A stretch of 64,000 bases of DNA, from NCBI RefSeq assembly GCF_017603965.1, contig NZ_CP071955.1, positions 1,984,001 through 2,048,000 on the forward strand, given 5' to 3'. Below the pieces are notes generated by a model. That model was not told the DNA's origin and made no database searches. It was given only the letters and a program-made list of their open reading frames with translations. The first letter of the stretch is position 1. Every line of letters begins with the position of its first letter. Source of the DNA: Xanthomonas fragariae (GTDB lineage Bacteria > Pseudomonadota > Gammaproteobacteria > Xanthomonadales > Xanthomonadaceae). The position numbers were made by a program, and so were the translations under genes. Shown here piece by piece: positions 1-9,500 of the stretch.

Positions 1-490
1 GACCCTGGGTCAGCAGCAAGGCGACCTCCAGCTCGCGCGGGGACAACGCATCGAATGGCGAACCGCCGCCTTCAAGACTGGACAGTGCCATGTTCTGTGC
101 GATCGTATTGCCCAGGTAACGGCGACCCAGTGCGACCTCGCGCACCGCACGCAACATCTCGTGCGCATTGCCGCCCTTGCCCACATAGCCAGATGCGCCA
201 GCTTCTAGCAGACGCTTCGGCAGTGGGCCATCTTCTAGCACCGACACGATGATGACGCGCGTGCCGTAATCGCCCTTGACGATGCGCTCTGTTATTTCCA
301 GGCCGCTAACACCGGGCAGATGCAGATCGCATAACACGATCTCGGGCTTGATCTGACGAATCTGCGGTAATGCCGCTTCGCCGCTCTCTGCTTCGCCCAC
401 CACATCGATGTCTACTTCCTTGGACAGGATCATCTTCATGCCTGTACGCACGAGTGCATGATCGTCAATCAGAAAAACTCTGATGGTCAT
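1..490 (-). CDS. gacA: GacA/UvrY-like response regulator (NarL/FixJ family), C-terminus cut by window edge
   Basis: This is a two-component transcriptional regulator. The visible ~163 residues hold a complete receiver domain: acidic pair DD at residues 9-10, phospho-acceptor Asp55 in VLCDLHLPG, and the conserved Lys in SGYVGKGG. The start of a LuxR-type helix-turn-helix follows (LSPRELEVALLLTQG) and is cut off at base 1. The start is the ATG at 490. The sequence resembles the GacA orthologue of Xanthomonas, which works downstream of a GacS-type kinase. The gacA name rests on overall similarity I recognise, not on an alignment. The HTH and the stop lie outside the window. Bases 491-701 upstream hold no gene that I can support. 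Confidence 0.85.
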   Translation of the reverse strand, partial: MTIRVFLIDDHALVRTGMKMILSKEVDIDVVGEAESGEAALPQIRQIKPEIVLCDLHLPGVSGLEITERIVKGDYGTRVIIVSVLEDGPLPKRLLEAGASGYVGKGGNAHEMLRAVREVALGRRYLGNTIAQNMALSSLEGGGSPFDALSPRELEVALLLTQG

Positions 491-701
491 CCTTGTTGTC
501 CTCGCTATGCTGCTGGCTGGTGCAGCCTATCTCCGTGAATAATTCAGGGCAAGCTCGATGCCACGTATTACATTTAAGTTAGAGCGAAAAACGCCTTGTT
601 ACACGGCACTTCATGACGCGCGCTCGGTGCAATATCGCGACGTGTTCCGATGATGCAGGCACCGCAGTATCTGCTGTATCAGGCAATCCAGTCGCACTCG
701 G

Positions 702-1463
702 TCAGATTTTCCCTGCCTCGACGGCACGCTCGGCGTTCACCAAAGGGCGCAGTTCGGGATCCAGCGCGACGCGTTCGTCGAAGACGAAGCACCGGCCATC
801 GTAGCCTTCGCCACCGACTTCTTCGAAGTAGCCAAGAATCCCGCCCTCGAGTTGCAGTACGTTGTCCATGCCATCGGCTTGCATCCACACTGCAGCCTTC
901 TCGCAACGGATACCACCAGTGCAAAAGCTCACCACCGTGGCATCGGCCAACGTGGCGCGATGCGGCTCGAGCGCGCCTGGCAAGTCGGTGAACTTGTCGA
1001 TCGGCAGCGTCAATGCGCCATGGAAGGTGCCGTGGACCACTTCCTGTGCATTGCGGGTGTCCAGCAATACCAGCGGGCGACCACGGTCGTCTTGCCCGTT
1101 GCGCATCCACTCGCGCAGCACGGCGGGCGTCACCGCCAGCGCACGGCCTTGCAAGGGCGATGCATCGTCGCGACGGAAACTGATGATCTCCGGCTTGACC
1201 TTGACCTTGAGCCGCGCGAACGGCCGCTGCGCGCTGAGGCTGAACTTGATGCGCATCTGCGCGAAGCGCGGATCGGCCTGCAACCAGGCGTAAAACGCGT
1301 CGATCTGCTCGGCCTCACCAGCCAGAAACAGATTGATGCCCTCCTCGGCCACCAGCACCGAGCCCTTGAGCACTTGCTGCTCAGCGTGAGCCAGTACGCT
1401 GTCGGCAAGCTGCTGCGGGTCCGGGATGGTGACGAATTGGTAGGCGGCGGTATTGGTAATCAT
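702..1463 (-). CDS. trhO: tRNA uridine-34 hydroxylase TrhO (rhodanese-like, YceA family)
   Basis: A 253-residue protein of the YceA/TrhO family, which makes 5-hydroxyuridine at position 34 of certain tRNAs in an oxygen-dependent step. It has an N-terminal ferredoxin-like part (VLVAEEGINLFLAG, then a region rich in basic residues) followed by a rhodanese domain. The rhodanese signature is VVSFCTGGIRCEKA, with a catalytic-loop Cys, and the LLDTRN motif precedes it. The family's usual extra zinc-binding C-terminal extension is absent, as in short homologues. It stands alone on the minus strand. The function is assigned from family membership. Confidence 0.85.
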   Translation of the reverse strand: MITNTAAYQFVTIPDPQQLADSVLAHAEQQVLKGSVLVAEEGINLFLAGEAEQIDAFYAWLQADPRFAQMRIKFSLSAQRPFARLKVKVKPEIISFRRDDASPLQGRALAVTPAVLREWMRNGQDDRGRPLVLLDTRNAQEVVHGTFHGALTLPIDKFTDLPGALEPHRATLADATVVSFCTGGIRCEKAAVWMQADGMDNVLQLEGGILGYFEEVGGEGYDGRCFVFDERVALDPELRPLVNAERAVEAGKI

Positions 1464-1634
1464 CCGGCTATTTTAGCTGCTGGCAGAACGTAGCAAGCAT
1501 GATCAGATGAGGTTCGGCGCGCAGCCCCTCAGGCGCGAGTGAATGCATGTCGATTTCGAGCAACGGCCGCATCCTCTTGGCAACCGCGCAGTGAAGGCAC
1601 GGCACCTTTTAACACCGATACGGCCACGGGTAGG

Positions 1635-2000
1635 TCAGCCGCGCAGCAGCAAAAACGGCAGCAATACCAACGACGCGACAACCAACATGCCGATCAGCGT
1701 GGCGATCACAAACATCGGTCGCTTGCGCAGCAGCGCGCTGAAGGTTTCCGCAGTGCCCGCAGCGAGCGCGCCCTGACGCTGCGCGCGTGCGATGGCGCCG
1801 CGCTGGGCCTGATAGGCATCCATTACGGCCTTGGCGCGCAGGTAGTCGACATCGTCGCTAAGCCAGATACCTCCAGCAGAAATGCCCCAGTTGCTTGGTC
1901 GCGTTTCGTAGACCTGCAAGAGGTGCTCGCGCATCAACGCCCGCACCTCGTCGGCTTCGTCATCGGGAACATTGCGCAGATTGAGCAGCAGCTTGGCCAT
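1635..2000 (-). CDS. DUF6164-like small membrane-anchored protein
   Basis: A 121-residue protein. Its soluble N-terminal part starts MAKLLLNLRNVPDDEADEVR and has a conserved-looking GISAGGIWLSDD segment. One C-terminal transmembrane helix of about 20 hydrophobic residues (MFVIATLIGMLVVASLVLLP) ends close to the C-terminus, so it is probably a tail-anchored inner-membrane protein. I chose the ATG at 2000. A GTG two codons upstream, at 2006, is possible, and neither has a clear ribosome binding site. It resembles the uncharacterised DUF6164 family found in gammaproteobacteria. The function is unknown. Confidence 0.7.
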   Translation of the reverse strand: MAKLLLNLRNVPDDEADEVRALMREHLLQVYETRPSNWGISAGGIWLSDDVDYLRAKAVMDAYQAQRGAIARAQRQGALAAGTAETFSALLRKRPMFVIATLIGMLVVASLVLLPFLLLRG

Positions 2001-2049
2001 GCGCACGATGATACAGGGAGCTCAGGTGCGATAATGGCGCATCATCTTA

Positions 2050-2190
2050 GAGAGGCCAACAAAACAACTGCGCCGCCGCCAGGCGGGCGCGGCCGGTGCT
2101 CGGAATCGGCATGTACCACGCGTACACTGCGGTTCCTGCGCGCCGTCCGTACCCACCTGACGACTGCTCGCTAGGTTTTGTTAGCGGCTC
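2050..2190. mobile_element. MITE copy 1 (141 bp, TTA target duplication)
   Basis: A non-coding element bounded by imperfect 16-bp terminal inverted repeats (left GAGAGGCCAACAAAAC; right, inverted, GAGCCGCTAACAAAAC) and flanked on both sides by TTA (2047-2049 and 2191-2193). The interior shares the GGCATGTACCACGCGTACACT core with the copy at 58714-58854. A TNA target duplication and these ends suggest mobilisation in trans by an IS5-family (IS427-type) transposase. That link is inferred. The element ends 15 bp before the ATG of the FKBP lipoprotein gene. Confidence 0.8.
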
Positions 2191-2205
2191 TTAGTGGACT
2201 ATCTC

Positions 2206-2637
2206 ATGCGCCTTCTATTGACGCTCTATGCTGCCCTATTGCTCGCAAGTTGCGCTCCTGCCCTGCCGCCGTCTGGTGGCACCATGGCCAGCTTCGAGCG
2301 GATCGACCGCACCGTCGGCACAGGCGCAAAAGCCACAGCGGGCTCGATGGTCGCCGTGCACTACAGCGGCTGGCTGTACGACGAAAAAGCAGCCGACAAG
2401 CACGGCAAGAAGTTCGATAGCTCGTTGGATCGTGCCGAACCATTCCAGTTCGTGCTGGGGGGCCATCAGGTCATCCGCGGCTGGGACGATGGCGTCACCG
2501 GCATGCGCGTGGGCGGCAAGCGCACCTTGATGCTACCGCCGGACTACGGCTATGGCGACAACGGCGCAGGCGGCGTGATTCCGCCGGGCGCCTCGTTGGT
2601 GCTCGATGTGGAATTGCTCGGCGTGCAGCCGCGCTGA
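2206..2637 (+). CDS. FKBP-type peptidyl-prolyl isomerase, lipoprotein
   Basis: A 143-residue predicted lipoprotein. The signal peptide is MRLLLTLYAALLLASC with the lipobox Cys at residue 16. One FKBP domain follows: VHYSGWLYD, KFDSSLDRAEPFQF, the active-site pattern VIRGWDDGVTGMRVGGKRTL, and GYGDNGAGGVIPPGASLVLDVELL. It is expected to catalyse proline isomerisation in the periplasm or at the membrane surface. The ATG at 2206 gives a clean signal peptide; a GTG at 2194 would add four residues. A MITE ends at 2190, so the 5' leader, and possibly the promoter, come from that insertion. The flavoprotein gene follows after 11 bp, probably in the same transcript. Confidence 0.85.
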   Translation: MRLLLTLYAALLLASCAPALPPSGGTMASFERIDRTVGTGAKATAGSMVAVHYSGWLYDEKAADKHGKKFDSSLDRAEPFQFVLGGHQVIRGWDDGVTGMRVGGKRTLMLPPDYGYGDNGAGGVIPPGASLVLDVELLGVQPR

Positions 2638-2648
2638 GTGCCTGAGCG

Positions 2649-3911
2649 ATGACCGACCTGAGCATGCGGCGGCTGACCGTCATTGGCGGTGGGCCGGCCG
2701 GTTTGATGGCAGCAGAAGTCGCATGCGCGGCAGGTCTTGCGGTGGATCTGTACGAGGCGAAGGGTTCGGTGGGACGTAAGTTTCTAATCGCAGGCAAAGG
2801 CGGTTTGAATCTCACCCATTCCGATCCGATGCCACTGTTTGCGCAGCGCTACCGCGAGCGCACAGAGCCGGTTGCGTCGTGGTTGCAGGACTTCGACGCA
2901 GATGCGCTGCGCGCATGGGCGCGTGGGTTGGGCGTCGAAACCTATGTCGGCACTTCGGGGCGTGTGTTCCCGATGGATCGCAAGGCTGCGCCATTGCTGC
3001 GCGGCTGGGTGCGACGACTCAAGGACCAGGGCGCAGCGTTTCATATGCAGCATCGCTGGCTGGGTTGGAACGAGAACGGCGCATTGCGCTTCGATACACC
3101 ATGCGGCGCAATCGAGCGCACTGCAGGTGCCGTGGTGCTGGCGCTCGGCGGCGCCAGCTGGCCGCAGCTCGGCTCCGATGGGCTATGGCAAGGCCTGTTG
3201 CAAGAACGCGGCATTGCGGTTGCGCCATTGGTACCGGCGAACTGCGGTTTCGATATCGATTGGAGTGCGCACTTCGTGCAGCGGCACGCTGGCGCGCCGC
3301 TTAAACCGGTGGTCGCATATTGGCATGATCGAGATGGCGTGCAACACGAATTGCAGGGCGAATGCGTCGCCACGGCCACCGGCATCGAGGGCAGCCTGAT
3401 CTATACTGCGGCCGCCGATTTGCGCGAGCAGATCGATACCCATGGCGTAGCCGAACTCGGCCTGGACTTGGTGCCTGGACGTTCGTTGGAACGGGTGAGC
3501 GCCGAGCTGGACAAAGCACGCAAGGGACGCAGTTTCAGCGAGCATTTGCGGCGCCAGGTCGGTATTGGTGGCGTCAAGGCCGCATTGCTGTACGAACACC
3601 TAGGCAAGCAGCCCGGCGACGATCTTGCACTTGTGGCACGCACGCTCAAGTATTTGCCATTGCACTTGTTGAGGCCGCGCCCGATTGCCGAAGCGATTAG
3701 CTCAGCAGGCGGCGTGCGGCTGGAGGCGCTGGACGCGCATCTGATGGCGCTCGCGCAACCGGGCGTGTTCTGCACAGGCGAAATGCTCGACTGGGAAGCG
3801 CCAACAGGTGGGTATCTGCTCACCGCCTGCTTCGCCAGCGGCTTACGTGCAGCGAACGGCGCGCTACGCTGGCTGGAGCGCCAGAGTGCTCGCGTTATAA
3901 GCGATCGTTGA
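2649..3911 (+). CDS. NAD(P)/FAD-dependent flavoprotein (HI0933/BaiN-like, TIGR03862 type)
   Basis: A 420-residue flavoprotein. The N-terminal dinucleotide fold reads VIGGGPAGLMAAEVACAAG, followed by GSVGRKFLIAGKGGLNLTHS, a motif typical of the HI0933 family. The C-terminal FAD-contacting segment is FCTGEMLDWEAPTGGYLLTA. Members are annotated as oxidoreductases and some act on membrane or steroid substrates, but the substrate here is unknown. The start at 2649 lies 11 bp after the FKBP gene. The 3' end overlaps the convergent dehydrogenase gene by 17 bp (3895-3911). Confidence 0.85.
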   Translation: MTDLSMRRLTVIGGGPAGLMAAEVACAAGLAVDLYEAKGSVGRKFLIAGKGGLNLTHSDPMPLFAQRYRERTEPVASWLQDFDADALRAWARGLGVETYVGTSGRVFPMDRKAAPLLRGWVRRLKDQGAAFHMQHRWLGWNENGALRFDTPCGAIERTAGAVVLALGGASWPQLGSDGLWQGLLQERGIAVAPLVPANCGFDIDWSAHFVQRHAGAPLKPVVAYWHDRDGVQHELQGECVATATGIEGSLIYTAAADLREQIDTHGVAELGLDLVPGRSLERVSAELDKARKGRSFSEHLRRQVGIGGVKAALLYEHLGKQPGDDLALVARTLKYLPLHLLRPRPIAEAISSAGGVRLEALDAHLMALAQPGVFCTGEMLDWEAPTGGYLLTACFASGLRAANGALRWLERQSARVISDR

Positions 3912-5187
3912 CCGCTGCACGCGGCCACACCGATTTGACGTCGTAAACCACTGCGCCAGGCTTGCCGAGTGCGGCGATGCGCTCCGCGTCGTAGTCGCGA
4001 TATTGCGCGTGCGCCACCGCCAGCACGACGGCATCATATGCACCTTCGTCTGGCGCCTCGCACAACTGCACGCTGGCATGTTGCAGCGCTTCGCCAGGGT
4101 CGGCCCATGGGTCGCAGGTGTCGACCTGCACACCCACGGCCTGCAGCAGCTGCACCAGCTCCAGCGCACGGCTATTGCGCAGGTCCGGGCAGTTCTCCTT
4201 GAAGGTAGCGCCAAGCACCAGCACCCTGGCCTGCGCGAGCACCACACCACGCATGGCCAGCATGCCGCATACCCGCTCGGCGACATGCTGGCCGACACGA
4301 TTGTTGACCTGACGCGCGGTGTGGATCAGGTCCGGGTGATAGCCCACGCTTTCGGACTTGTGCATCAGGTAATATGGGTCCACCCCGATGCAATGACCAC
4401 CGACCAAGCCAGGTCGGAATGGCAGGAAATTCCACTTCGTTCCAGCCGCTTCCAGTACATCGAGGGTGTCGATGCCCAGCTTGTCGAAGATCAGCGCAAG
4501 CTCGTTGACCAGAGCGATATTGACGTCACGCTGGATGTTTTCCACGACCTTCGCCGCTTCGGCCACACGCATCGATGAAGCGCGCCAGGTGCCGGCAGTG
4601 ATGATACCGGTGTAGAGCGCATCGACGGCGTCGGCCGCCTCTGCCGTCGAGCCGGAAGTGATCTTGCGGATATCGCGCAGACGCCGCTGACGGTCGCCCG
4701 GGTTGACCCGCTCAGGACTGTAGCCGCAGAAGAAATCTGCGTTGAAACGTAGTCCGGATGCTGCTTCAAGCAAGGGGACGCAGACTTCTTCTGTGGTGCC
4801 CGGATACACGGTGGACTCGTAAATCACCAGGTCGCCTGGTTTGAGCGCGGCGGCGATCAACGTAGTGGCGTTGCGCAGCGGCTCCAGGTCCGGTTGCTCG
4901 AAGCTGTCGATCGGCGTCGGTACGGTGACGATGAAGATGCTGCACGCGGCCAGGTCCGCAGCGTTGGCCGTGTAGCGCAAGTGCGTCGCAGCGGCCAACT
5001 CAGCGTCGTCCAGTTCCAGCGTCGTATCGTGGCCATCGCGCAATTGCCCTACCCGCGTCGCATCGATGTCGAAGCCCAAGGTGTCGCGCTGCTGACCGAA
5101 TGCAACTGCCAGCGGCAGGCCGACATAGCCCAGCCCGATGACAGCGATGTGCGCCTGGAGCGGTTCGAAGAGCGTATTGCCGGACAT
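3895..5187 (-). CDS. tviB: UDP-N-acetylhexosamine 6-dehydrogenase (TviB/WbpA-type nucleotide-sugar dehydrogenase)
   Basis: A 430-residue UDP-sugar dehydrogenase that should oxidise C6 of a UDP-linked sugar in two NAD-dependent steps for surface polysaccharide synthesis. It has an N-terminal Rossmann motif (AVIGLGYVGLPLAVAFG), YESTVYPGTTEEVC, GYSPERVNPGD, the catalytic Cys in GGHCIGVDPYYL, and a C-terminal fold with ATFKENCPDLRNSR. GGHCIGVDPYYL fits the TviB/WbpA (N-acetylhexosamine) branch better than the UDP-glucose branch. The start is the ATG at 5187, with AAGGAA upstream; the open frame runs further but without family similarity. No glycosyltransferases adjoin it, so the exact polysaccharide is unknown. 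Confidence 0.85.
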   Translation of the reverse strand: MSGNTLFEPLQAHIAVIGLGYVGLPLAVAFGQQRDTLGFDIDATRVGQLRDGHDTTLELDDAELAAATHLRYTANAADLAACSIFIVTVPTPIDSFEQPDLEPLRNATTLIAAALKPGDLVIYESTVYPGTTEEVCVPLLEAASGLRFNADFFCGYSPERVNPGDRQRRLRDIRKITSGSTAEAADAVDALYTGIITAGTWRASSMRVAEAAKVVENIQRDVNIALVNELALIFDKLGIDTLDVLEAAGTKWNFLPFRPGLVGGHCIGVDPYYLMHKSESVGYHPDLIHTARQVNNRVGQHVAERVCGMLAMRGVVLAQARVLVLGATFKENCPDLRNSRALELVQLLQAVGVQVDTCDPWADPGEALQHASVQLCEAPDEGAYDAVVLAVAHAQYRDYDAERIAALGKPGAVVYDVKSVWPRAAVNDRL

Positions 5188-5327
5188 GCAGTTCCTTGAG
5201 ATTGTGCGCGTTTGGTCGCCGCGCGCCTGTGCGGCGGCAGCATAGCGCAGCTGCACGTGACCGGCGGCGCACAGCACCGTCGAACAGAGATTCACAATCG
5301 CCGCGCAATCAGGCACGCTATCGCAAT

Positions 5328-5411
5328 GCCCGGGTGGCGAAATTGGTAGACGCAAGGGACTTAAAATCCCTCAGCTGCAAGGCTATGCGGGTTCGACCCC
5401 CGCCCCGGGCA
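5328..5411 (+). tRNA. tRNA-Leu (anticodon UAA)
   Basis: An 84-nt class II tRNA. The acceptor stem is GCCCGGG paired with CCCGGGC, the D-loop region is GGTAGACGC, the anticodon loop is CTTAAAA (anticodon TAA), there is a variable arm, and the T-loop is GGTTCGACC. CCA is not encoded in full. It lies just upstream of the PPTase/NRPS region. I saw no repeat of its 3' end on the far side of that region. Confidence 0.95.
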
Positions 5412-5513
5412 CATTTTCGATCAATCGGCATCCACCCAGGTGCGCTCCTTGCCTGTGTCGCTGTATCGGCAGCGCTAGCTCAGACAGGAAGGTTCGAGGA
5501 ATTGAAGACCTCC

Positions 5514-6341
5514 ATGATGTCCGATACGCGAGACGATGAAGGCGTTGACAAGCAAGCCTGCGCCTCTTTTTTGCCCAGGGGCGCGCTAGCGTCCTTCGAT
5601 CCGAAGACCGATGCAATGGCTGCCATCCGCTTGCGTTGGCAATACTGCCTGCCCTGCCCGGATGCCAGTACGCTGATCGTGCAGGTGATCGCATTCGAGC
5701 TCGAGCGCTTCTCACTCGATGCGTTTAGCCTCTACGATATTGCGCGCCCTGACACGATTGCCCGCAGCGTTCGCAAGCGTCAGGCGGAATTTTTCTTTGG
5801 CCGGCTGGCTGCGCGAGAGGCCTTGCGCCAGCAGTCGCTGATTCCTGCCGACAGCTCACTGCAGATCGCCATCGGCGGCTCGCGCGAACCGATCTGGCCG
5901 GCTACGGCGATCGGCAGCATTTCGCACACTCCCCATCTTGCTGCGGCTGCGGTAGCGCCACTTGGCACCTGGCGTGGTATCGGGATCGATCTTGAGCATG
6001 TTATCGATGCTGGCTCACGCGAGGCCTTGCTGGGTACCGTTGTCGATTGCTCGGAACTGTCACTAATTCAGTCGACCTGCACATCCACCGATTACCCATT
6101 GGATACCTTACTGACCATCGTTTTTTCTGCAAAAGAAAGTTTATTCAAGGCGAGTTTTTGTGCTGTCGGACGCTATTTCGATTTTTCGAGCGCGCATCTG
6201 GTCGCACTGAACCTTCACGCTGGATGGGTTCGCCTGCGGATTTGCGAGCACCTGTCCCCTGAGCTGTCAGTGGGACAGCTATGCCACATCGGTATCGGCT
6301 TCGTCGATCCGCAAACAGTCATAACTTATCGCGTCTGGTGA
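5514..6341 (+). CDS. 4'-phosphopantetheinyl transferase, Sfp/EntD type
   Basis: A 275-residue PPTase that transfers the phosphopantetheine arm of CoA to the serine of carrier proteins. Visible family motifs are FFFGRLAAREAL, GSREPIWP, GSISHT, the Mg-binding GIGIDLE, and FSAKESLFKA near the C-terminus. I chose the ATG at 5514, which has GAGGA 13 nt upstream; a TTG at 5502 is an alternative. It converges on the NRPS pair, 213 bp away, and is the obvious candidate to activate its five carrier domains. It may serve other carrier-protein pathways too. Its last ~90 residues are AT-richer than the flanking housekeeping genes. Confidence 0.88.
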   Translation: MMSDTRDDEGVDKQACASFLPRGALASFDPKTDAMAAIRLRWQYCLPCPDASTLIVQVIAFELERFSLDAFSLYDIARPDTIARSVRKRQAEFFFGRLAAREALRQQSLIPADSSLQIAIGGSREPIWPATAIGSISHTPHLAAAAVAPLGTWRGIGIDLEHVIDAGSREALLGTVVDCSELSLIQSTCTSTDYPLDTLLTIVFSAKESLFKASFCAVGRYFDFSSAHLVALNLHAGWVRLRICEHLSPELSVGQLCHIGIGFVDPQTVITYRVW

Positions 6342-6519
6342 GCCGCAACGCGCTGACAGCTGTCAAACCTTTAAACCATTGAACAGAGGTCGTGAAGACG
6401 AACCCCGATGGCTGCGCACGGCGTTGGCGAGGAGTTTGCGTTCCTGGGTCACGCCACAGTGATTTTTGCTTACTACCTTGCGTTTCGGACCCATCGCCGC
6501 AAAGCAGAAGCCCGCTGCG

Positions 6520-6547
6520 ATTCGGCGCACCGGGGGGGGCGCCGAAT
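6520..6547. terminator. Hairpin between the convergent PPTase and NRPS genes
   Basis: A perfect 9-bp inverted repeat, ATTCGGCGC (6520-6528) and GCGCCGAAT (6539-6547). The loop contains the start of a G8 run (6532-6539). It starts 8 nt past the end of the second NRPS gene. There is no T-tract on either strand, so it is only a possible terminator or mRNA-stabilising hairpin. The rest of 6342-6554 shows no gene. Confidence 0.4.
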
Positions 6548-6554
6548 GTCCTAG

Positions 6555-9500
6555 TCACGGCCGCAGCAGCTCTGTCTGGCTCTGGTCCTGACGCTCAACC
6601 TCCATCGTCTTCTTCCACCATGTCACAAAGTGCTGCACATGCGGAGCACGCAGCGCCGTGAAGTGATCGCCGGGCCCGCGCCAGACGCGCAACTGTGGTG
6701 CGAGCGCTTTCCAGGCAGCGCTCTTGGCGTGATGCTCCAGCCGGTTCTGCTCAGCATCCAGCAGCGGATCATCGGCCAGCACCAACCGCAACGGTCCGCC
6801 GAACCGTGCAGCCGGCGTGTATGCGGTTCGCAAGGCCATCCCGAACACCTGCACCATGCCGCGAATGGCTTCGGGTACCGAGCGTCGCGGCAGCAAGCCA
6901 GCCCGGACCATTCCAGCATGTACGGCCTGCAGCTGCGCTGCGTTGTCCATGTATCGAAATGTTTCCAGTGAAATACCGAAGTCGACGCCACTGTCCACCT
7001 GTAACAACTTGATCAAACACTCCAGTACGGCAGTGGCCGTGTACGGTTTGCCGGCCATACCATCGCCGCCAAGCACTTCGCAATCGATCAGTGTCAGTGA
7101 TGCCACTGCGAACCCTCGCGCACTCAGCATGCAGGCCATCTCGTAGGCAACCCAGCCGCCAAACGAATGCCCGAGCAGATGTACCGTTCGATCCGGTAAG
7201 GCCTGTGCCAACGCACGTACATACGCTTGCGCCGCAACCTCGACACTGCCATAGGGAAGCTGCTCCCCTTCCAGCCCGCGCGGTTGCAGGCCGTATACCG
7301 GCCACGATTCGCCCAGCGCTGACGACAAATCGACAAATCCAGCCACATTGGCGCCCGCGCCTGGCACACAGATCACCGGGGTCTGCGTGGGCAGGCCTTT
7401 GTGGATGCAGGTCAAAGGAAGATGCTTGTGCTGACGGTGTGCCGGTAGGCGGCTTGCCGTGTCCATCGCGCTGCTGAGTGCCGCGCCCAACGCGGCAACA
7501 TGTGGCTGCTCAAGCATCGTGTGGTGGTCGCCTGGCACCACCACAAGCTTCAGCATCGGCGCCGGCAACAGGCTTTGCCAACCGAGCGGGGCATCGCTGG
7601 ACGCTCGCGTTGGCAACACATCGTTAGCAGTAAACAGATGTATTGGCGTTGTGACCGGCATCGGCACGTAGTGACGATGCGCATGACCATGTCCGGCTTC
7701 GCGCGCTAGATAGTTAAGCAGTGCGGTGTCGCTATGGCCTGCCCATTGCTTGGGCAACCAGTTACGCAGATGACAGAAGGCAATCAGCGCCTCCAGCGTC
7801 CATTGTTGCACCTGTTCGATCAACGCAGTCAGACAGTGCGTCGACGATTGTGGGTCGTCGTGCTCGGACGTTGCGGCCAGGCAGTGCTGCAGCAATAGGT
7901 AGCGCTGGGTGAGTTCCGGCTCCCGGAAGGCAGGGCCCAGATCGACCTGCGTGGGGTAATAAGTATCGATCAAGCCGACAAATTCCACTTGCTCATCGCA
8001 AGACACCAGTTGCGTGACCATTTCATACGCAAGCAGGCCACCGAATGACCAACCGGCAATGCGATACGGCCCGTGTGCCTGCACTGTGCGCAGGTTTGCA
8101 AGCAGGCGCGTTGCAAGCTCCTCCACAGTGCACGGCTGAAACTCGCCTAATGGAATCGCCGATAATCCATAGACCGGTACATCAGGTTCTATGTGCTGAC
8201 CCAGTGCTGAAAAGTACAGATCCAGACCGGTGAAGTCATGCACCAGAAACAGTGGGCGCTGCGTGCCGGCGGCGCGCACGGCGACCACCGCAGATGTACG
8301 CGGAGTATGAAGGTCAGGCCGATCATGCTGATAGCGCTGGATCGCCGCCGCCATTGCAGCAAGCGTGGAATGCTGCAGCAACTCGCCTAGCGGGATCGTC
8401 AACTGCGCCTGTTCCAACAAGCCGCTGAGGCGAACGACCAGCAACGAATGCCCGCCCAGCTGGAAGAAATTATCGTGCCGCCCCACTCGCTCCACGCCCA
8501 ACACCGACTGCCAGATCTCGGCCAAGGTCTGCTCCAATGCATCGGCCGGCGGCTCATAGCACTGCAGGCTGCGCGCAGCAGCATCGGGCATTGGCAGCGC
8601 CTTGCGATCGAGTTTGCCGTTGGGCGTCAGCGGCCAAGCATCCAGGAACACAAATGCCTCGGGCACCATGTAGTCGGCCAGCACACTGCGCAGGTCCTCG
8701 CTCAAGACCTCAGCCATCGGTACCTGTTGTGCATCTTGCGCGATGACATAGGCCACCAGGCGCTTGTCACCCGCCACATCTTCGCGCGCCAGTACCACTG
8801 CCTCACGTACTTGTGCGTGCGCAAGCAGGTGCACCTCGATCTCGCCCAACTCGATGCGCCTGCCTCGGATCTTGACCTGCGCATCGTTGCGGCCGACGTA
8901 GTCGAGGCTGCCGTCTTCCAACCACCGACACAGGTCGCCGGTGCGGTACATACGTTCGCCTGGATGCAACGGGTCATCGATAAAGCGCTCGGCAGTCAAC
9001 GCCTCGCGCCCGAGGTAACCTCGCGCCACGGCCGTACCGCCGAGATACAACTCGCCAACCACCCTCAAGGGTGTCAATTGCCGTTGCGCATCCAGCACAT
9101 AGGCACGCAGGTGTGGCAGTGGTTTACCGATCGAAGGATGCAGCGTCTCCGGCACCACCTCGCTACTGGTCGCCACCACGGTGGTCTCGGTCGGCCCGTA
9201 ATTGTTATGGACAGCAAACGGCAGCCCTGCCGGAACCTGGCGCAAGCGATCACCGCCAACCAGCAGATGCGTCAACCGCTTCGGCATGATGCCGGATGCA
9301 AATGCATGCTCGGCAATGGGCGTCGGCAGGAAGCTCACGTCCAGTTCCTGTGCATGCCACCAACGCAGCAAGGCATCCACATCGTTATCGCCAGCCGGCA
9401 CGAGTAGGCAGCCACCGGCACACAGGGTCGGCCAGATTTCCCAGGCGGCCGCATCAAAGCTCAGGCCCGCCACGCTGGAGGTGCGCGATCCTGCCTGCAC

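Noticed and set aside
6319..6558. 79-codon minus-strand frame after the NRPS stop
   Set aside because: It covers the hairpin and G8 run and resembles dispersed non-coding sequence rather than a protein.
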